Below, piece after piece: positions 61,494 through 64,000 of a stretch of DNA of 64,000 bases. Source of the DNA: Mycolicibacter virginiensis. Lineage in GTDB: Bacteria; Actinomycetota; Actinomycetes; Mycobacteriales; Mycobacteriaceae. A program made the position numbers and the translations under genes. Location of the stretch: the NCBI RefSeq assembly GCF_022374935.2, contig NZ_CP092430.2:4650001-4714000 (forward strand), in the 5' to 3' direction. Numbering within the stretch: position 1 is the first letter of the stretch; each line of letters opens with the position of its first letter. A model generated the notes under the pieces. The model saw nothing but the letters and a program-made list of their open reading frames with translations. It had not been told where the DNA came from and searched no databases.

Positions 61494-61537
61494 TATAGAT
61501 TTCTCAGGCTCACAGGCGGATTTTTCAGGCACCAAAA

Positions 61538-61601
61538 GACAACGTTCGTAGTCAAATTTTCGACAACACGCGTAGTCACTAATCTGACAACATGCGTGGT
61601 C
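61538..61601. promoter_or_regulatory. Three tandem operator-like sites, 24-bp period
   Basis: Three 16-bp copies: GACAACGTTCGTAGTC (61538-61553), GACAACACGCGTAGTC (61562-61577) and GACAACATGCGTGGTC (61586-61601). Each is separated from the next by exactly 8 bp. Each copy is itself an imperfect palindrome (GACnAC, 4 bp, GTnGTC). They lie 112-175 bp upstream of P1 and 45 bp or more upstream of the candidate -35, a position suited to cooperative activation or to a repression complex. The binding protein is unknown to me and is not encoded nearby. Confidence 0.7.
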
Positions 61602-61972
61602 AGGGCAGGTGGAGACCCGCGGTATCGCTTAACCTTCCGGCAAAGTCCACCATTGTCGCCCGCATTAACATCATTTAAGCGACGCGATTAACAACTTTTT
61701 AATCCAGTAAAAACTGAGAAATTGCTTAGCGATCGTAAATCGCGCCTGGCTGCCTCGACGGACAACCGTCCACGAACGGATTACCGGCCCTTCCGCCGCG
61801 ACGGGGAACTTTCCACGGCTGAAGATGGCGCAGCGAGGGATTGGCCGGCGTCCCGATCCCGTGCTGCGGGCACCGCGTCATCGTGGCTGGCGGCGGCAGA
61901 GACCGGGTTTGCTGGGCGCGATCACCCTACAGCCGAGCCGGAACGGATCGGAGATACCCCGGCGTGTCGGTG

Positions 61973-63871
61973 TTAGTCCGATTCGCGTCGTTGGCGTGCC
62001 AGCCGGCCGACGAACCGGGCCAGGCCGAGCGCCATCTGCTGCTTGGCGGCCATTCCCGGTTCGGCGGCCGGGGGCGGCGGTGCGTTCCACTGGGCAACGG
62101 CCACCAGCTCGCCCGCACTGAACTTCTCCCGACACGCGGCCCGCTGGATCTTGCCGCTCGACGTGGTGGGAATGCTCATCGGTTTGACCAGGAGTACGTC
62201 GTGCACCTCGGTCCGGTGGTGGCGCCGGACCGCGTCGCGGATCGCGGCCAGCACACCGTCGGTATCGGTGTCGGGAGCCCGGTGTCGCTGCAGCTCTTGA
62301 ACCACCACGAGTCGTTCGCAGGCGAACGGATCCCCGCGCTCGCCGGTTATCGCGAACACCGCGCCGCGCCCGGCCACCAACATCGCGTTGCTGTTCTGCA
62401 CGGTGCGCTCGATGTCGTTGGGGTAGTGAACGACGTCGCCCAGAACGATCAGGTCTTTGCAGCGCCCGGTGACGAACAGTTCACCGTCGCGCAGAAATCC
62501 GCGGTCCCCGGTGCGCAGGAAAGGGCCTTGGAATGCTTGGCCGGTGTCGGCCAGGTACGCCGCGAAGGTCTGCTCGGTCTCCGCGCCGCGCCGCCAATAT
62601 CCTTGCCCCACGCTGGGGCCGGAGACCCAGATCTCTCCGACACCGTCAGCGTCGCACTCGATTCGGGTCTCCGGGTCGACGATGATGACTCGCTGGCCGC
62701 CCCGCGGCCGACCGCATCCGACCACCGCGGCGGCGATCGGATCATCGGCCGCGGCCTCGACGACCCGGTCTTCACCGAGTGCCCCGCGATCGACGTGCAC
62801 GACCACCGGCAGCCCCAGCGCTCCAGCATCCGATCCACCGGACACGCCCAGGGTCGCCTCCGCCAGGCCGTACACCGGCAAAAACGTCTCGGGGGCGAAC
62901 CTGGCCGGTGCGAACGCCTCGGAGAATGCCTGCAGCGACGCGGGATTCACCGGTTCACCACCGTTGAGGGCGACCTGCCAGTTGGACAGATCAAGCGCTG
63001 CGCGCTCCTGCGGTGTGCTGCGTTTGACGCACCAGTCGTAGGCGAAATTGGGCGCTCCGGAGATGACCGCACCGTGCCGCGACATCGCTTCCAGCCAGCG
63101 CATGGGGCGCATCAGGAAAGCACCCGGCGACATCACCACCGTGGTCGTCCCGACATACAGCGTCATCAGGACCCCGCCGATGAGGCCCAGGTCGTGATAC
63201 TGCGGCAGCCAGGTCACCGAACCCACCGGTGCATGGAACACCGGGTTGTCCGGCGCGGGGTTCCAGGTCTGGCGAACGGTCTGAAGGTTGTGCATGAAGT
63301 TGCCGTGGGTCAGCACCACGCCCTTGGGTGCCTTGGTGGTTCCGGAGGTGTACTGGATTGCGGCGATGGTTGCCGCGACCACCGGCGGCAGCGCCCAGCG
63401 ATCGGCGGCGGATTCATCGCCGCTCAATTCGTCGGTGGCGAACCACTGCAGCGGCGGCAATCCCGCCGCCTCGGCTGCACGGTCCGCCGCGGCCCGGATC
63501 CCGTCTTGGGTTTTCGTGGTGGCCAGAGCGATCTCGGCGCGCGCGTCGGGCACGATTGCCTCGATCCGCGCCGAGGTCCATTGCGCGTCCACCGGAATCG
63601 CGACGGCGCGGGCATACAGGCAACCGAAGAAGGCCACGATGCTGTCCAGGCCCGGGCGGCAGAAGATCAACACCCGCTGGCCCGCCGCGCCGTGCTGCTG
63701 CAGACCGGCGGCGACTGCCCGGGCCCGACGATCCAGCTCGCGATAGGTCAGCCGGTCGTGTTCGTCCTCGCCCTCCGGGCAGAAGAGGAAGGCGAGTTTG
63801 TCGCCGAGGCGGTCGGCCTGCTGCGTGAGCAGGTCCACCAACGTAAATGCGCTGGGCTCTGTCGTTGACAT
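61973..63871 (-). CDS. Fatty-acyl-AMP ligase (FadD/FAAL family)
   Basis: ATG at 63871 with AGGTG 9 nt upstream is preferred over an in-frame GTG at 63883; this gives 632 residues. The enzyme activates a fatty acid with ATP to acyl-adenylate, normally for loading onto a polyketide synthase or acyl carrier protein. Visible motifs (numbered from the ATG): ATP-binding YTSGTTKAPKG (174-184), WLPQYHDLGLIGG (221-233), NGGEPV (303-308), YGLAEATLGVSGG (334-346), FLRTGD (451-456) and the C-terminal lysine motif SSGKIQR (571-577). The long spacing before YGLAEATL, the NGGEPV block and the GELFVTGRCKDLI stretch favour FAAL over acyl-CoA ligase. The last 30 residues are a basic tail. No polyketide synthase or carrier protein lies in the window. 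The preceding gene ends 43 bp upstream, suggesting cotranscription. Confidence 0.88.
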   Translation of the reverse strand: MSTTEPSAFTLVDLLTQQADRLGDKLAFLFCPEGEDEHDRLTYRELDRRARAVAAGLQQHGAAGQRVLIFCRPGLDSIVAFFGCLYARAVAIPVDAQWTSARIEAIVPDARAEIALATTKTQDGIRAAADRAAEAAGLPPLQWFATDELSGDESAADRWALPPVVAATIAAIQYTSGTTKAPKGVVLTHGNFMHNLQTVRQTWNPAPDNPVFHAPVGSVTWLPQYHDLGLIGGVLMTLYVGTTTVVMSPGAFLMRPMRWLEAMSRHGAVISGAPNFAYDWCVKRSTPQERAALDLSNWQVALNGGEPVNPASLQAFSEAFAPARFAPETFLPVYGLAEATLGVSGGSDAGALGLPVVVHVDRGALGEDRVVEAAADDPIAAAVVGCGRPRGGQRVIIVDPETRIECDADGVGEIWVSGPSVGQGYWRRGAETEQTFAAYLADTGQAFQGPFLRTGDRGFLRDGELFVTGRCKDLIVLGDVVHYPNDIERTVQNSNAMLVAGRGAVFAITGERGDPFACERLVVVQELQRHRAPDTDTDGVLAAIRDAVRRHHRTEVHDVLLVKPMSIPTTSSGKIQRAACREKFSAGELVAVAQWNAPPPPAAEPGMAAKQQMALGLARFVGRLARQRRESD

Positions 63872-63914
63872 AGCCCAGCGCACCTACAGATCGAACGGAG
63901 TTGCTGCTGCTGAA

Positions 63915-64000
63915 TTACTGCTGCTGGCAGAGGTTGTCCAGGACGTCGATCTGACCACGCAGCTGGTCGCGCAGCGGCTGCTGGACGGCGTCCTCGGGCG
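63915..64000 (-). CDS. C-terminal end of an unrecognised protein (partial)
   Basis: The last 27 codons of a minus-strand frame enter from the right edge and stop at TAA (63917-63915). The residues end in DQLRGQIDVLDNLCQQQ. Nearly every third codon position is G or C, as in the neighbouring real genes, which supports coding. I do not recognise the family. The 43-bp gap to the FAAL start suggests an operon. Confidence 0.5.
   Translation of the reverse strand, partial: PEDAVQQPLRDQLRGQIDVLDNLCQQQ

Larger units (their letters stand above)
61427..61972. other. Regulatory region between FAAL and P1
   Basis: This 546-bp gap contains no supported gene. Its left 310 bp are much richer in A+T than the surroundings. 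They hold a candidate promoter, three tandem operator-like sites, and an 8-bp inverted repeat TCGCTTAA (61625-61632) / TTAAGCGA (61675-61682) with 42 bp between. The right part (61740-61970) is GC-rich and featureless; I see no clear terminator after the FAAL stop. Confidence 0.7.

Noticed and set aside
61427..61579. Upstream extension of P1
   Set aside because: It would add 51 residues through the operator array and promoter, without a ribosome binding site. The internal Met has one and aligns with the P2 start.
61841..63868. Plus-strand ORF of 675 codons opposite the FAAL
   Set aside because: The minus strand carries all adenylate-forming enzyme motifs; the plus-strand product has no recognisable domain.
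1..64000. tRNA, rRNA, insertion sequence or prophage elements
   Set aside because: None seen: no transposase or integrase frame, no terminal inverted repeats flanking a coding unit, no tRNA-like cloverleaf.

Overview
The window reads as high-GC actinobacterial DNA of the Mycobacteriaceae. The evidence is the mycobacterial PGRS composition (endless Gly-Gly-X runs), a fatty-acyl-AMP ligase (FAAL), GjpA-type secreted repeat proteins, and GGC/GCC-dominated codon use. No ESX PE or PPE domain occurs. A non-tuberculous mycobacterium is likely, possibly of the M. terrae group, but species level is not supported.

Every gene I can support is on the minus strand, so transcription runs from high to low coordinates. 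In that order: the C-terminal end of an unrecognised protein (right edge); a FAAL (63871 to 61973); a 546-bp AT-richer regulatory gap with three tandem 16-bp operator-like sites at exact 24-bp spacing; two GjpA-type proteins, P1 (61426 to 59240) and P2 (59207 to 56943); then seven giant PGRS proteins, G (56890-50267), F (50212-45839), E (45707-39282), D (39139-32795), C (32484-26194), B (25504-10211, 5097 aa) and A (9829 to beyond the left edge). The seven PGRS genes cover about 55 kb, roughly 86 percent of the window.

P1, P2, G and F are separated by only 32-54 bp and look like one transcription unit, perhaps extending into E and D (131- and 142-bp gaps with hairpins). B and A have their own 381-689 bp upstream regions. 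Each carries a similar candidate promoter (TTGACT, 16 bp, TAAC-C/G-T), and hairpins lie after B, C and D.

The PGRS proteins are not PE_PGRS proteins. Each starts with a cleavable export signal containing an Arg-Arg pair and an A-x-A-D site. A Trp-rich globular segment follows, then a conserved IGNGA entry motif, then the glycine repeats. This points to Sec or Tat export rather than PE-directed ESX-5 export. A and B also have a long C-terminal half of a different repeat type (beta-helix-like rungs), organised as three consecutive supermodules. C-G are PGRS to the end.

Working picture (inference): a cell-envelope locus combining a lipid-activating enzyme, two secreted helical-repeat proteins and a recombining array of surface glycine-repeat proteins. 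Much of the array arose by tandem duplication and gene conversion, as shown by the near-identical 510-, 660-, 708- and 2697-bp internal repeats and a 1.1-kb block shared by C and F.
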